NCBI RefSeq assembly: GCF_003946505.1
Contig: NZ_RHON01000004.1
Coordinates: forward strand, 175,848-239,847
DNA from: Companilactobacillus mishanensis
GTDB taxonomy: Bacteria; Bacillota; Bacilli; Lactobacillales; Lactobacillaceae
Direction of reading: 5' to 3'
Length of the DNA stretch: 64,000 nucleotides
The notes below the pieces were generated by a model that made no database searches, was not told where the DNA came from, and was given only the letters and a program-made list of their open reading frames with translations. The translations under genes and the position numbers were made by a program. This document shows, piece after piece, positions 52,961-62,740 of the stretch (positions within the stretch are counted from its first letter, which is position 1; each line of letters opens with the position of its first letter).

Positions 52961-53668
52961 ATGGACGAAGTAAAGTTTTGTCCAAACTGTGGGATTCAAT
53001 TAATTGATGTGGAAAAATTTTGTGCTGAATGTGGAATCGACATTACAGAAAATTTTGAAGAAGTAAAAGTTGTCAAAAATGATGAGAAAAAGAGATTTAA
53101 GATTAACCTTGTTAAGTACGGGAAACTGAAAGTTTTTGGCACATTGGTGATTCTGCTGGTTGTCTTTGGAGTTGGTAGTAATTGGTATAACACCAAGGAA
53201 CACCAAGTTCAGCGAATCGAATCTAGTATTGCACATGGATATACCAAGCAGATGCGTAATAATTTGATCGACCTTTCTGGAAAAAAACTGTCTAATTCCG
53301 ATTTGAAAGCTCTGGCAGAGTTGGTTAAACATGATAAGAATGCTAAAAAATCAATTCATAAACAGTTAACCTCCAAAAAAGGTGAGATATTCAACCTTCG
53401 AGAAAAAGGGAAGGTCATGGGATTTTTCCCAAGATATCAGGCTGAAGTGACTTCAATGTGTATCACGGTTGAGACTGATGCTGATTACCCATTGATGTAT
53501 GTTGATGGAAAAAGAGTCGTTGCTGAAGATGATTATTATGGAGATTATGAGATCAACAGGATAATGCCTGGGATCCATAAGTTGAAAATCAAAGGTTTGT
53601 TCAGTCGGTATAGTGACCAAGAGTCCAAACTGACCGTCACACCTGACATGAAATATATTATTGAGTAA
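52961..53668 (+). CDS. Zinc-ribbon, single-pass membrane protein (TcaA/YvbJ-like)
   Basis: 235 residues. Zinc ribbon FCPNCGIQLIDVEKFCAECG at residues 6-25, a basic stretch, one membrane helix (about 55-75, VFGTLVILLVVFGVG), then an extracytoplasmic region (80-235) whose first part is helical and whose end (ADYPLMYVDGKRVV, GIHKLKIKG) resembles the repeated beta domain of TcaA-type proteins linked to cell-wall antibiotic response. GATGAGGT precedes the ATG. Probably in an operon with the preceding gene. Confidence 0.75.
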   Translation: MDEVKFCPNCGIQLIDVEKFCAECGIDITENFEEVKVVKNDEKKRFKINLVKYGKLKVFGTLVILLVVFGVGSNWYNTKEHQVQRIESSIAHGYTKQMRNNLIDLSGKKLSNSDLKALAELVKHDKNAKKSIHKQLTSKKGEIFNLREKGKVMGFFPRYQAEVTSMCITVETDADYPLMYVDGKRVVAEDDYYGDYEINRIMPGIHKLKIKGLFSRYSDQESKLTVTPDMKYIIE

Positions 53669-53677
53669 ATAGAAGAA

Positions 53678-53712
53678 AGCACATTTCAGATTATCCTGAA
53701 ATGTGCCTTTTT
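53678..53712. terminator. Terminator of the zinc-ribbon operon
   Basis: GCACATTTCAG, 6-base loop, CTGAAATGTGC, TTTTT. Confidence 0.8.
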
Positions 53713-53720
53713 GCGTATAT

Positions 53721-54419
53721 CTAGTTACTGTCACCAAAGATTGAAAGTAGACTCATGAATACGTTAATGAAGTCTAATACTAAGTTGATTGAAGCTACCA
53801 ATGCGATAGCACCAAGACTTTCTGAACCTTCAGCTTGTGCATAAATACGTTTGATATTTTGCGAATCAAAGGCAATGTAGAATAAGAAAATTACTACGAC
53901 TGCGATATTGATAAGTAACATCATCATTGAACTCTTGAAAATCAAAATGTTGATCAATGATACGACGATGATTGAAATCAAGCCGATCATCAATGTTCTG
54001 CTCCAAGTTGTTAAATCTTTTTTCGTAATGAAACCGAAGGCTGCAGCAACAATGAAGACTGCCGAAGTAACAACCAGCGCTTGAGTGATGCTAGCTGCTG
54101 AATACAAGTAGAAAATTGGAACACCGATTACCGAAAGTGCAACCAAGAATGCTACATAACTGACAAACGTCATAAAATACGATCGAGTTGCGAAGTAGTT
54201 ACAAAGGCTGATGAATCCGAATGCCACAGCAACTACCAGAATAGTGAAGATAATGCTGTGTGCACCAGCTAAGCTGAAAATAGCTTTCGAAAGACCGGCA
54301 TTTCTGGCAATTGCATTTGCGACGACCAGCCACAATGCGATTCCAAAACCAGTGTACAAGTACACAAGAGAAGTGAAACGAGCCAAACCATTGGCTTTTG
54401 CTTTATCTATAGTTTGCAT
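53721..54419 (-). CDS. Bax inhibitor-1/YccA family membrane protein
   Basis: 232 residues with seven membrane segments, from AKANGLARFTSLVYLYTGFGIALWL to the C-terminal ALVASINLVLDFINVFMSLLSIFG, the typical BI-1 end. Bacterial members (YetJ, YccA) are calcium-leak channels or modulators of FtsH. AAGGAGGATTTT precedes the ATG. Single gene between convergent and same-strand neighbours. Confidence 0.92.
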   Translation of the reverse strand: MQTIDKAKANGLARFTSLVYLYTGFGIALWLVVANAIARNAGLSKAIFSLAGAHSIIFTILVVAVAFGFISLCNYFATRSYFMTFVSYVAFLVALSVIGVPIFYLYSAASITQALVVTSAVFIVAAAFGFITKKDLTTWSRTLMIGLISIIVVSLINILIFKSSMMMLLINIAVVVIFLFYIAFDSQNIKRIYAQAEGSESLGAIALVASINLVLDFINVFMSLLSIFGDSN

Positions 54420-54500
54420 AAAATCCTCCTTATTTAGTGATTTATATTATAACAATTGTACAATACTATTTCACGTTTAGTGTAATACCTTGATTTTATC

Positions 54501-57500
54501 TTATTTACTAATCAATCGAACACGACTACGTCCGTCGCCAACTTTTTCAATAAGAACTTGTTGACCGATAGTAGCTTTCATACTATCGATATGACTGATA
54601 ACTCCAACCATGCGGTTTTCGCCAATAGTTTCCAAAGCTACCATGGCTTTCTCCAATGTCTCGTGATCGAGTGACCCAAATCCTTCATCGACAAATAGGG
54701 CATCGATTTGAACTCCGTTGGCTGATGACTGAACAACTTCACTCAATGATAGGGCAATCGATAGGGCAGCAATAAATGTCTCTCCACCTGACAAGGTATT
54801 TGATGAACGGATTGCGCCTGTTTCGTTATCGTAAACGTTGATATCTAGACCGTGGTCGGTACGCTTGTTGGCACCTTCGCTGGCGATTTCAAACGTATAA
54901 CGGTTGTTAGAAAGCAGGTTGATGAAGTGATCATTGGCATAATTAAGAACTTTACGCAGGTAATTTTGAACAACATATGTCTCGAGCTTTAGCTTATCTT
55001 CGTTACCTTCACGGCCATTAACAACGTTGTACAAGCTAGTAATTTCCGACAATTTCTTCGCAAAACTGCCTTGTTCCTTCATTATATGTTGAATATTCTC
55101 ATAGCTATTTTGAGTATTGTTGAAAATAATATTTAGCTCAGTTACTTGTTTAAGAAGCGCATTACTTTTTTCTTTCGCTTCAGATAGTGCAATCTGTAGT
55201 TTTTCAATATCAGGAACTTTCTTACCTTCCAATTCAGCGGAGTTCTTTTGAATATCCTGTTCGAGAATTTCTTTCTCTTTTTGATATCCAGTAATAGTAG
55301 CTTGAAGTTCCGAAATGCTGCCGTCATTGATTTCATCAATCCATGATTTTAAGATGTCTTCACTATCAGTTTTTGCGTTTTCATCAGATAACGCCTGTTT
55401 CAAAGACTCTTTAAGTTTCTTGATTGAGGCTGTTTTATTTTCAATTTGGGTGTTCAAATCTTTCAATCTGGTTTGGATATTTGATAAAACTTTATCAGCT
55501 TCTTGGGCAACTTTCTTGGCTTCTTCGAATTTTGTTTGAAATTCTGCTATAGCATGCTCCAAGTCTGATTTTTCGGAAAGAAGTTCAGTACTATTTTTGT
55601 CCTCAATATCTTTTAATTCGGTGGAAAGTTTTTCCAACTCAGTCTGATAGGTCTTGAGATTAGCAGTTTTGCCAGACAGAGTTAACTTGATTTCAGAGAC
55701 CAAGTTATTTTGAACTTGAAGTGATTGTTCTAGTTCTTTGATTTCAGAATTTATTTTACGGGATGCCTCTAGCTTGTCATCAACTTCAGCGATGGCCTCA
55801 ACAAATAATCGAGCGATTTTTACATCATCAAATTTATCGGGGAAATCCAATTTTGAATCAGCAATCAAGTTTGTATAGTTTGAAGCCAAGTCATCTTGAG
55901 ATTTTTTCAGCTCAGCAGTTTTAGTTTTAATCTCACTAGCATTGTCAGCAACGTTCTTTTGGACAACTTTTAAATTGTTTTCTGCAGCAGCATATGTCTT
56001 TTGAGAATCATCGACTGCTTGCATTGAAGCTTTCAATTTAGACTCATCCGCATCGGCGTTATGAACAACGTTGGGATGTTCCGTAGATCCACAAACCACG
56101 CAAGGCTTTCCGTCTTCCAATTCTAGTTGGAGTTGGGCAATCATCAGTGATTGACGAGTTTTGATTTTGTCATTGTAATCAGATTCAGCAGACTCTAATT
56201 CTGTTTTACTGGTTTCCAATTGTTTTTCTAACGCATCAGATTTTTTCTTTAACTCAGTGACTTGATCAGTGACGTTGCTGATGGAGTTTTCAAGAGGTGA
56301 AAGAGATTTGTTGAGCTGTTCACGTTCAGCTAACAAACTATCTTTGCTAGCTTGAAGTTCGTCTGCATTAACCGTTTTGGATTTCTTGTCTTCAATTGAT
56401 TTAGAAATTTCAGCTGACTTGTCAGATTTTGTTTTGATATCGGCTTCTAATTGAGAAATTTCTGGAGTCAGTTTTTCAATGTTAGCGTTCAATTCCTCGT
56501 AGCGTTGGACTTTGGGAATCAACGTTGTTAAAGACTTAACACGTTTATCTTTTTCGTCAAAGTCAGTAGATTGATCAGAAAGTTTTTTCGAAGTTGCAAT
56601 AGCTATGTCATTAGCCTTCTTAGCATCATCAACTTGACCATTCATAGATTCTTTATCAGCAATATTTTTAGCCAAGTCACGATTGCTAATTTCCAAATCA
56701 CGGACAGTATCTTTGAAGCTATTAGCCCAGTCCAGTTCGGCATAATGGGCTTGCTTGGCTTTAACATCTGCTTCTTTAGCAACAATATTTTCTTGGTACT
56801 TCTTCTTGGAATCTGCCAAATCTGAGAATTTTTTCTGTAATTCACGGCCAGCTTGGAAAGCATTATCTGCCTTTTCAAGAGCTTTATCAGCGGTAGTAGA
56901 CTCAGTTTTAGCCACCTGCAGTTTTTCGTTACGGGCATCGACAAATGTCTTCAAAACTACGACTTTTTGTTCATCAGATTCGTGTGATAATGCTTCTTTT
57001 TCTTCATCTGATAGATTTATCGTGTCATATTGAACAGCAAGGTCATTTGCAAATTTTTCACTTTGCTTACGTGATGAATCATATGTGTCCTTTAATTTTG
57101 AAGTGAAGTCTGAGAATACCTGTGTACCAAAAATTTTCTTCAGGATTTTCTCTTTATCAGCTGTATTAGATTTCAAAAACTCTGAGAAATCGTTCTGTGG
57201 TAACAAGATTATCTTCTTAAATTGATCTGCAGAAAGATTGAGAATTCCGGATATTTCAGTTCCAACGTCCATGCTCTTTGAGGCAATCGATTCTATTTCA
57301 ACTCCACCGACTTCTTCAACGATTCCTAATTTGGCATCTGAGTTCTTTTTCGTAAGGCCTTTACCACTCTTTTTAGCGAGCCACTGTTCGGGTTTTCTCT
57401 CTATCTTATAGAGATTGTTACCTTGCTCAAAATAGAAAATTACCCGAGTTTCCTGATTATCTGGAGCAAATTGACTACGCATTTCCTTAGCATCTCGGTC

Positions 57501-57671
57501 ACCAGTTGTCGTGCCAAATAACGCAAAGGTCATCGCATCAAAAATCGTTGATTTACCGGCACCAGTATCACCTCCGATTAGGAAAATAGGGGCTTCCTCC
57601 AGTTTTCTAAAATCAATGATCGAGTGCTCATGTGGTCCAAAATAATTCATTTCCAAATAGACTGGTTTCAT
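54501..57671 (-). CDS. sbcC: Exonuclease subunit SbcC (SMC-like ATPase)
   Basis: 1,056 residues. Walker A GGDTGAGKSTIFDAM at the N-terminus, long coiled coils on both sides of a zinc hook CVVCGSTEHP near residue 525, signature LSGGETFIAALSIALSLSE and Walker B ALFVDEGFGSLD at the C-terminus. With SbcD it forms the bacterial Mre11-Rad50-type nuclease that cuts hairpins and protein-blocked DNA ends. It starts one base after the sbcD stop, in one operon. Given the many hairpin-forming repeats nearby, an intact sbcCD is notable. Confidence 0.95.
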   Translation of the reverse strand: MKPVYLEMNYFGPHEHSIIDFRKLEEAPIFLIGGDTGAGKSTIFDAMTFALFGTTTGDRDAKEMRSQFAPDNQETRVIFYFEQGNNLYKIERKPEQWLAKKSGKGLTKKNSDAKLGIVEEVGGVEIESIASKSMDVGTEISGILNLSADQFKKIILLPQNDFSEFLKSNTADKEKILKKIFGTQVFSDFTSKLKDTYDSSRKQSEKFANDLAVQYDTINLSDEEKEALSHESDEQKVVVLKTFVDARNEKLQVAKTESTTADKALEKADNAFQAGRELQKKFSDLADSKKKYQENIVAKEADVKAKQAHYAELDWANSFKDTVRDLEISNRDLAKNIADKESMNGQVDDAKKANDIAIATSKKLSDQSTDFDEKDKRVKSLTTLIPKVQRYEELNANIEKLTPEISQLEADIKTKSDKSAEISKSIEDKKSKTVNADELQASKDSLLAEREQLNKSLSPLENSISNVTDQVTELKKKSDALEKQLETSKTELESAESDYNDKIKTRQSLMIAQLQLELEDGKPCVVCGSTEHPNVVHNADADESKLKASMQAVDDSQKTYAAAENNLKVVQKNVADNASEIKTKTAELKKSQDDLASNYTNLIADSKLDFPDKFDDVKIARLFVEAIAEVDDKLEASRKINSEIKELEQSLQVQNNLVSEIKLTLSGKTANLKTYQTELEKLSTELKDIEDKNSTELLSEKSDLEHAIAEFQTKFEEAKKVAQEADKVLSNIQTRLKDLNTQIENKTASIKKLKESLKQALSDENAKTDSEDILKSWIDEINDGSISELQATITGYQKEKEILEQDIQKNSAELEGKKVPDIEKLQIALSEAKEKSNALLKQVTELNIIFNNTQNSYENIQHIMKEQGSFAKKLSEITSLYNVVNGREGNEDKLKLETYVVQNYLRKVLNYANDHFINLLSNNRYTFEIASEGANKRTDHGLDINVYDNETGAIRSSNTLSGGETFIAALSIALSLSEVVQSSANGVQIDALFVDEGFGSLDHETLEKAMVALETIGENRMVGVISHIDSMKATIGQQVLIEKVGDGRSRVRLISK

Positions 57672-57672
57672 G

Positions 57673-58836
57673 CTATTCTCCCTTCTGCAATTCTACAAAA
57701 ATATTGTCGACTAACTCTTTTTGATCTTTAGAAAGTGGGTCACCAGTGATGGATTGGTAAAATTGTCCGACCACATCTTCATGACTCATTTCACCGATAT
57801 TTTGTCTAGTAGATTCATTATCCTCTTCGCTTTTTACACGTTGGTAATCCAACTCAACAACTGTTCCATAAATTTGTTGTAGTTCAGCACGGACATTGGC
57901 ATGAATGTGTTCGCTAGGTTTGAACTCCTTGATAGTTATGGCGAACCAGGCTTTGTCGGTTGGTTGAGTTTTATAGAATGCCGGATCCAGTAAGGTTTTC
58001 CAGTTTTCTTCTAATACAATCAAGTCAGTTACAGGAGTTATTTCGTGGAATTTACTTGTGATGGAATTTTCTGTAATATCAACAATATAGACACCTTTAT
58101 TTTTATGTTGCATACGAGCTTCTTTAACATTGAATTTTACGGGACTGCCTGAATACTTGATGTTCTCAGCAGGGGAGGCATTATGAGTATGGATGTGTCC
58201 TAACATAACGTAATCAAATTTGTCGAATTGACTAGCAGTTAAAGTGGCAAGACCTCCGACTTTAGACGAAGTTTCACTTGTTAATTCTATTTCTTCATCA
58301 GCACTTGGAGTCACAGCAAAATGAGTTATCAGAATATGTTTTTTATTGGCATCAAATAATTTATACATATCTGCCAAAACTAAATCCATGGCGTCACCAA
58401 TCGTATGAATATCGTCGTTACCGTAGTAAACACGAGCATCCATTGGATCGAAAAACGGCAACATGAAAATTTGTGCTTCAGGGGTCTCGATAGGTGTGAA
58501 AGCTTCTTCTAACAAGGTATTCAGATGAAAGTTAGATAGCTCCATCCATGTACGACCGTAGTTCAGACGCTTGCTACCATCGTGATTACCAGAAATTGCA
58601 TATATTGGTAATTTGTTTTCGATATTGATAGTCTGCAACATTTCGTCCAAAGCAGTTACAGCATTGGTGCTGGGAACGGCGCGGTCATAGATGTCACCCG
58701 CTATAACGATTCCATCCACATCCTCGTCCTTGGCGATTTGGATAATTTGTTTGAAAGCTGCCTTCTGTTCATCCAAAAGCGAAAACCCGTTAAGCGTGCG
58801 GCCAATATGCCAGTCGGCTGTGTGTAAAAGTTTCAT
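57673..58836 (-). CDS. sbcD: Exonuclease subunit SbcD
   Basis: 387 residues. Metallophosphoesterase motifs LHTADWHIGRTL, IAGDIYDRAVPS, ISGNHDGSKRL and LGHIHTHN carry the Mn-binding residues; the C-terminal domain contacts SbcC. Nuclease part of SbcCD. ATG 58836 is preceded by GGAGGTATC. First gene of the operon, divergent from the uncharacterised paralog 2 with 94 bases between. Confidence 0.95.
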   Translation of the reverse strand: MKLLHTADWHIGRTLNGFSLLDEQKAAFKQIIQIAKDEDVDGIVIAGDIYDRAVPSTNAVTALDEMLQTINIENKLPIYAISGNHDGSKRLNYGRTWMELSNFHLNTLLEEAFTPIETPEAQIFMLPFFDPMDARVYYGNDDIHTIGDAMDLVLADMYKLFDANKKHILITHFAVTPSADEEIELTSETSSKVGGLATLTASQFDKFDYVMLGHIHTHNASPAENIKYSGSPVKFNVKEARMQHKNKGVYIVDITENSITSKFHEITPVTDLIVLEENWKTLLDPAFYKTQPTDKAWFAITIKEFKPSEHIHANVRAELQQIYGTVVELDYQRVKSEEDNESTRQNIGEMSHEDVVGQFYQSITGDPLSKDQKELVDNIFVELQKGE

Positions 58837-58930
58837 TCTGATACCTCCGTGTATATTAATTGTAATTGTAGCAAAGTTAGAGTTTAATGCAGGTAAAATA
58901 AGAATTATATGTAAGGACGGCGAAAATATT

Positions 58931-60034
58931 ATGGCAATCTCAGATCAAAAATATAACGATTTGACCAAGTTTGTTGGACAATTGAGTCCCCAAGTTGACT
59001 TGGATAATAGAAGAATGTTGAAACTAGTTCGAGGCTCTCAAGATAAATTTGAGGAAATAAGCCCTGGAGCATTTCGATTTGCCTTCAGAATTTTCTTGAT
59101 CCAATATCCCGGTGAGCAACAGATATTGCAACCAATAGAACGTTGCTTGCAAGCTGATAATAGTCAGTTAGTTTCCTATAGTAAAGAAACTGAATTGGTG
59201 CGTCTGCTGAAACGATTGAAGGATATCGATTGGAAGAACGCTGATGTCAAAATTGATAAAATCAGTTTTAGCGCAGGAGGATTCGGACCCGTACCTGATA
59301 AAATTACGCTAGATTTCGCAGATAAATTGATGATTCGTGAAAATGATTATTTGCATGAAGATCGAGATGTCGTCATTCCAATGAGTGACGGGATTGCCTA
59401 TAGCAAGCTAGCAGTCTTGCAACAGCTACATCTTGAATATTGGGACACCAATTACTTTTCAGAGATTACCAATGGCGAGCAGTGGCAAGTGTCCATCCAT
59501 TATAGTGATGGAACTAAGCAGGAAATCTGGGGTTCAAACGCCTATCCACTGGGCTTCGATAAATTTAGAGAGCTGTTTGAGGAAATAGATTTCGATACAG
59601 TTAAGCCAAAACCTGCTCTTAAGAAAATTGTTTCCTATGATAGTAATAAGTTTTACGACATTATCAAGTATATTCCAACGATTGAGGAACGCACTAGTGG
59701 TAAATGGTTGAACGAAAAAGGACTCGGGCGACATCCATACTATCAGTATGAAGATATCATTTTTGATTTTATAACTGACGTGAATGAATTTGTTGAAAAC
59801 AATACTGAAATTAATATTCGTGACTATCAAGAAATATTATTGATATCTGGAATCGAAGTTGACATTCAATCCTTTGAAAACGTGGATGTATCAAAAGCAG
59901 CCGAGGATATCGTGCTTTGTCTGATCTATGCACAGATAAAACAAGAACGGTTAGTCGAAGGAAGTTTGAGTGTTTCCCTACGAAACGGCGTTATGTTGGA
60001 CTGGTTAAAACGACTAGAAGAATTAGGAAAATAA
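58931..60034 (+). CDS. Uncharacterised protein, paralog 2
   Basis: 367 residues, soluble. Shares ordered blocks with the gene at 50023: YNDLTKFVGQLSPQVD, SKETELVRLLKRLKDIDW, QLHLEYWDTNYF, WQVSIHYSDG...NAYPLGFDKF, and the end MLDWLKRLEEL. No known domain seen. ATG 58931 follows AAGGA. Located divergently from sbcDC; no clue to function beyond the family pairing. Confidence 0.65.
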   Translation: MAISDQKYNDLTKFVGQLSPQVDLDNRRMLKLVRGSQDKFEEISPGAFRFAFRIFLIQYPGEQQILQPIERCLQADNSQLVSYSKETELVRLLKRLKDIDWKNADVKIDKISFSAGGFGPVPDKITLDFADKLMIRENDYLHEDRDVVIPMSDGIAYSKLAVLQQLHLEYWDTNYFSEITNGEQWQVSIHYSDGTKQEIWGSNAYPLGFDKFRELFEEIDFDTVKPKPALKKIVSYDSNKFYDIIKYIPTIEERTSGKWLNEKGLGRHPYYQYEDIIFDFITDVNEFVENNTEINIRDYQEILLISGIEVDIQSFENVDVSKAAEDIVLCLIYAQIKQERLVEGSLSVSLRNGVMLDWLKRLEELGK

Positions 60035-60118
60035 ATTACAGTATGCCACATTTTACTTTCTGAAAATAAACTAGTATTATGGTATTTATATTTTCAGAAA
60101 CAAATGGGGGCATTATAA

Positions 60119-60460
60119 ATGCATTTAAAGAAATTAGTAGCAGGATTATTGATAGTCGTTGCACTATTAGCAGTCGGAATCGGATTGAGTAGTACATCAA
60201 CAAAGTCAGCAAATGAAGCATTTGCTACAACATATAATCATGAAAACGCAACAAAGAAAACAAGTTTGAAGACAGCCACACAAGCTAGAGAATTCTTAGC
60301 TAACAAGTATGGGGATGCCGGTTGGACCAGCACATACTCAAGTAAAGATAAGAAAGCCAACTTGTATTGGACATTCGTTGCAACAAAAGATAGCGACAAC
60401 GGATTAGTTAAGGCCGGACATACACTTTATGTGCATGATGATGGCACTGTTGTTTATTAA
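60119..60460 (+). CDS. Small secreted protein
   Basis: 113 residues. Signal peptide MHLKKLVAGLLIVVALLAVG with cleavage likely near residue 33; the mature part (80 residues) starts ATTYNHENATKKTSLKTATQ and includes AREFLANKYGDAGWTSTYSS and LYVHDDGTVVY, a small alpha/beta fold like PepSY or similar inhibitors. GGGGG lies 9 bases before the ATG. Unknown function; single unit with a terminator. Confidence 0.7.
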   Translation: MHLKKLVAGLLIVVALLAVGIGLSSTSTKSANEAFATTYNHENATKKTSLKTATQAREFLANKYGDAGWTSTYSSKDKKANLYWTFVATKDSDNGLVKAGHTLYVHDDGTVVY

Positions 60461-60468
60461 AATATTTG

Positions 60469-60501
60469 ACCGTTAGGGAAATTTTCCCTGACGGTTTTTT
60501 T
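60469..60501 (+). terminator. Terminator of the small secreted protein gene
   Basis: ACCGTTAGGGA, loop, TCCCTGACGGT, TTTTTT. Confidence 0.85.
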
Positions 60502-60592
60502 GCTTTATAAAGAGTTATAAATAAAACAAGCTTTATCAAAAACGTTTTGCAAGGTATCATGGTACCAACAAAGAAGTTTGGAGACTCTACAA

Positions 60593-62371
60593 TTGGTAAA
60601 AATTTCTGCCCCTATTATTCGAAAATTTGAATATTCTCAAAATGAAATTCAAAGTCTAGATAAAGAAATAACAAACGAGAAAGATAGCAAATTATTATTA
60701 CGCTATCCAACAATATATATAGTTAATGATCAATTTTCTGATGACAAATATTCTATTTACGTTGGTGAGACCACAGATATTAAGCGTAGATCCTTGGAGC
60801 ATTTACAAAATGACTCTAAAGAGGATGCTGCAATTGATGAAAGTTCTCAAAAGTTTTGGCAAGATGTAGATAATTCAAAAGATGCAGAAATGTACTTAAT
60901 AGGACATGAACACTTTAATAAGTCACTGACATTGGATATTGAGAATAAATTGATTCATTATATGTCAGGCATTGATAAGGTGGATCATCTATATAATAGA
61001 AGAACTAATCAACAAGAGGATTATTATACATCAGATGAATTGAATCCAATTTTTTCGAAAATTTGGAATAAGCTAAGAAATGATAATAGAGAATTATTTC
61101 CCTTAGAGCGAGTTATTCGGGATTCGGCCATTTTTAAAGCTTCACCTTTCCATAAATTAACTAAGGAACAATTTGATGCTAGAGATCAAATAATTATGAA
61201 AATCGAGGAAGCTCTTAACAGAAATAAAGAGGGTCAATTAATTCTCGTAAGCGGCGAAGCTGGTTCCGGTAAAACGGTTCTTTTAAGTAGCTTATTTTAT
61301 GAATTATCCCAATTATCTACTAAAAATGGAGATAATAAGATTCTTGAAGGAAGTTCTCAGTACTTACTAGTTAATCATGATCAGCAGTTAAAAGTGTATG
61401 AACAAATAATCGAGAAGCTTGGATTAAGTTCTAAGGATGGAAAGAAAATTGTAACGAAACCAACAATGTTTCTAAATGAGCATGAAAGTCTTGATAAGAA
61501 GGCGGATGTGATTTTAGTGGATGAAGCGCATTTACTGTGGACTCAAGGAAAACAGGCGTATCGTGGTGAAAACCAATTACAGGATTTGTTGGATAGGGCA
61601 AAAGTAGTTGTTGCGATATTTGATGAGAATCAAATTCTATCTAGAGAACAGTATGTAGATGAAAATGAGATGCGTAAAAGATTACACGAAGCAGATTTAT
61701 CTGGGAACTATATTAGATTAGAAAATCAAATGAGAATGCATGCAAATCCAGATACCATCGGTTGGATAAGAAACGTAATTGATAAACATGAAATATTCAA
61801 GATTCCAACTGATCATCAATATGATCTCAAAGTTTTTGATTCACCTGAGAATATGTTCAAAGCTATTGCGGATAAGTCTAAAAACCAAGATTCGGGTATT
61901 TCTAGAATGTTGGCAACATTTGACTGGGAGTATATTGACAAAAAGAAACCAGAAAATGAAGATTACTGGAATGTAAAAGTTGGTGATTTTTCTATGCCAT
62001 GGAATCTTCAATTGCCAGAAACAAAAGAGCAAAAACTTAAAAATAGAAACTTGGCTTGGGCTGAACAAGAACAAACTATCAATGAAATTGGATCGACTTT
62101 TACGATTCAAGGATTTGATTTAAATTATGCCGGTGTAATTATTGGACCGTCCGTTAAATATAGAGATGGGAAAATAATTTTTGATAAAAAATGTAGCAAG
62201 AATAAAAAAGCTACGCAAAGAAGAACTTATAACGGGAAGAAATTAGATATCTCAGATAGGCTTTTAAATAATGAATTAAACGTCTTATTAACTAGGGGCG
62301 TTAATGGTCTATATATCTATGCAGTTGACGAACAGTTGCAGAGGAAGTTAATGGAGTCACAGGAGGAATAG
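60593..62371 (+). CDS. GIY-YIG nuclease fused to DUF2075 (Schlafen group 3-like) helicase
   Basis: 592 residues from TTG 60593 (GGAG about 9 bases before). Residues ~45-135 are a GIY-YIG domain: TIYIVND...YSIYVGETTDIKRRSLEHL. Residues ~195-590 are a DUF2075 helicase: Walker A GEAGSGKT (221-228), Walker B ILVDEAHLLW (near 308), IFDENQILS, and the SF1-like end STFTIQGFDLNYAGVIIGPSV plus LNVLLTRGVNGLYIYA. Predicted to process nucleic acids with ATP, possibly cutting them. The next gene, three bases on, is MazG-like. Such nuclease-helicase plus nucleotide-hydrolase pairs often serve phage defence; that is inference. Confidence 0.82.
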   Translation: MVKISAPIIRKFEYSQNEIQSLDKEITNEKDSKLLLRYPTIYIVNDQFSDDKYSIYVGETTDIKRRSLEHLQNDSKEDAAIDESSQKFWQDVDNSKDAEMYLIGHEHFNKSLTLDIENKLIHYMSGIDKVDHLYNRRTNQQEDYYTSDELNPIFSKIWNKLRNDNRELFPLERVIRDSAIFKASPFHKLTKEQFDARDQIIMKIEEALNRNKEGQLILVSGEAGSGKTVLLSSLFYELSQLSTKNGDNKILEGSSQYLLVNHDQQLKVYEQIIEKLGLSSKDGKKIVTKPTMFLNEHESLDKKADVILVDEAHLLWTQGKQAYRGENQLQDLLDRAKVVVAIFDENQILSREQYVDENEMRKRLHEADLSGNYIRLENQMRMHANPDTIGWIRNVIDKHEIFKIPTDHQYDLKVFDSPENMFKAIADKSKNQDSGISRMLATFDWEYIDKKKPENEDYWNVKVGDFSMPWNLQLPETKEQKLKNRNLAWAEQEQTINEIGSTFTIQGFDLNYAGVIIGPSVKYRDGKIIFDKKCSKNKKATQRRTYNGKKLDISDRLLNNELNVLLTRGVNGLYIYAVDEQLQRKLMESQEE

Positions 62372-62374
62372 AAA

Positions 62375-62710
62375 ATGCCACAATCATCGATGGAAAAAAT
62401 AAATAAATTTAGAGACGATAGAAATTGGAGACAATTTCATAATGAGAAGGATCTTGCAATCTCCATTTCTTTGGAAGCATCTGAATTACTCGAATTATTC
62501 CAATGGAAGCAATCAAAAGAAGTTGTTGAGAAGAAACCAGAACAGTTAAAAGAAGAGTTGGCAGATGTACTAATTTATTCATACATGATGGCTGATAATT
62601 TAAATCTTGATATTGATGAGATCATTGAAAGTAAACTAGAAAAAAATAATAAGAAATATCCAGTTGATAAAAGTTTCGGCAATAATTTAAAATATAATCA
62701 ACTAAAATAA
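62375..62710 (+). CDS. MazG-like nucleotide pyrophosphohydrolase
   Basis: 111 residues, all helical. Metal-binding motifs SLEASELLELFQW and EELADVLIYSYMMAD are those of the MazG/dUTPase all-alpha NTP pyrophosphohydrolases (short, RS21-C6-like group), which convert NTPs or dNTPs to monophosphates. AGGAGG lies 8 bases before the ATG and within the end of the helicase gene, so the two genes are translationally coupled. Together they look like one functional module. Confidence 0.88.
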   Translation: MPQSSMEKINKFRDDRNWRQFHNEKDLAISISLEASELLELFQWKQSKEVVEKKPEQLKEELADVLIYSYMMADNLNLDIDEIIESKLEKNNKKYPVDKSFGNNLKYNQLK

Positions 62711-62740
62711 AAAGATCCCTCACACCCAAATGAGGAATCT
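62704..62740 (-). terminator. Minus-strand terminator in a structured intergenic region
   Basis: AGATTCCTCA and TGAGGGATCT (read on the minus strand) followed by TTTTTATTTT. On the plus strand no T-run follows, so it should end a leftward transcript although no leftward gene lies in 62711-63029. Confidence 0.55.
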
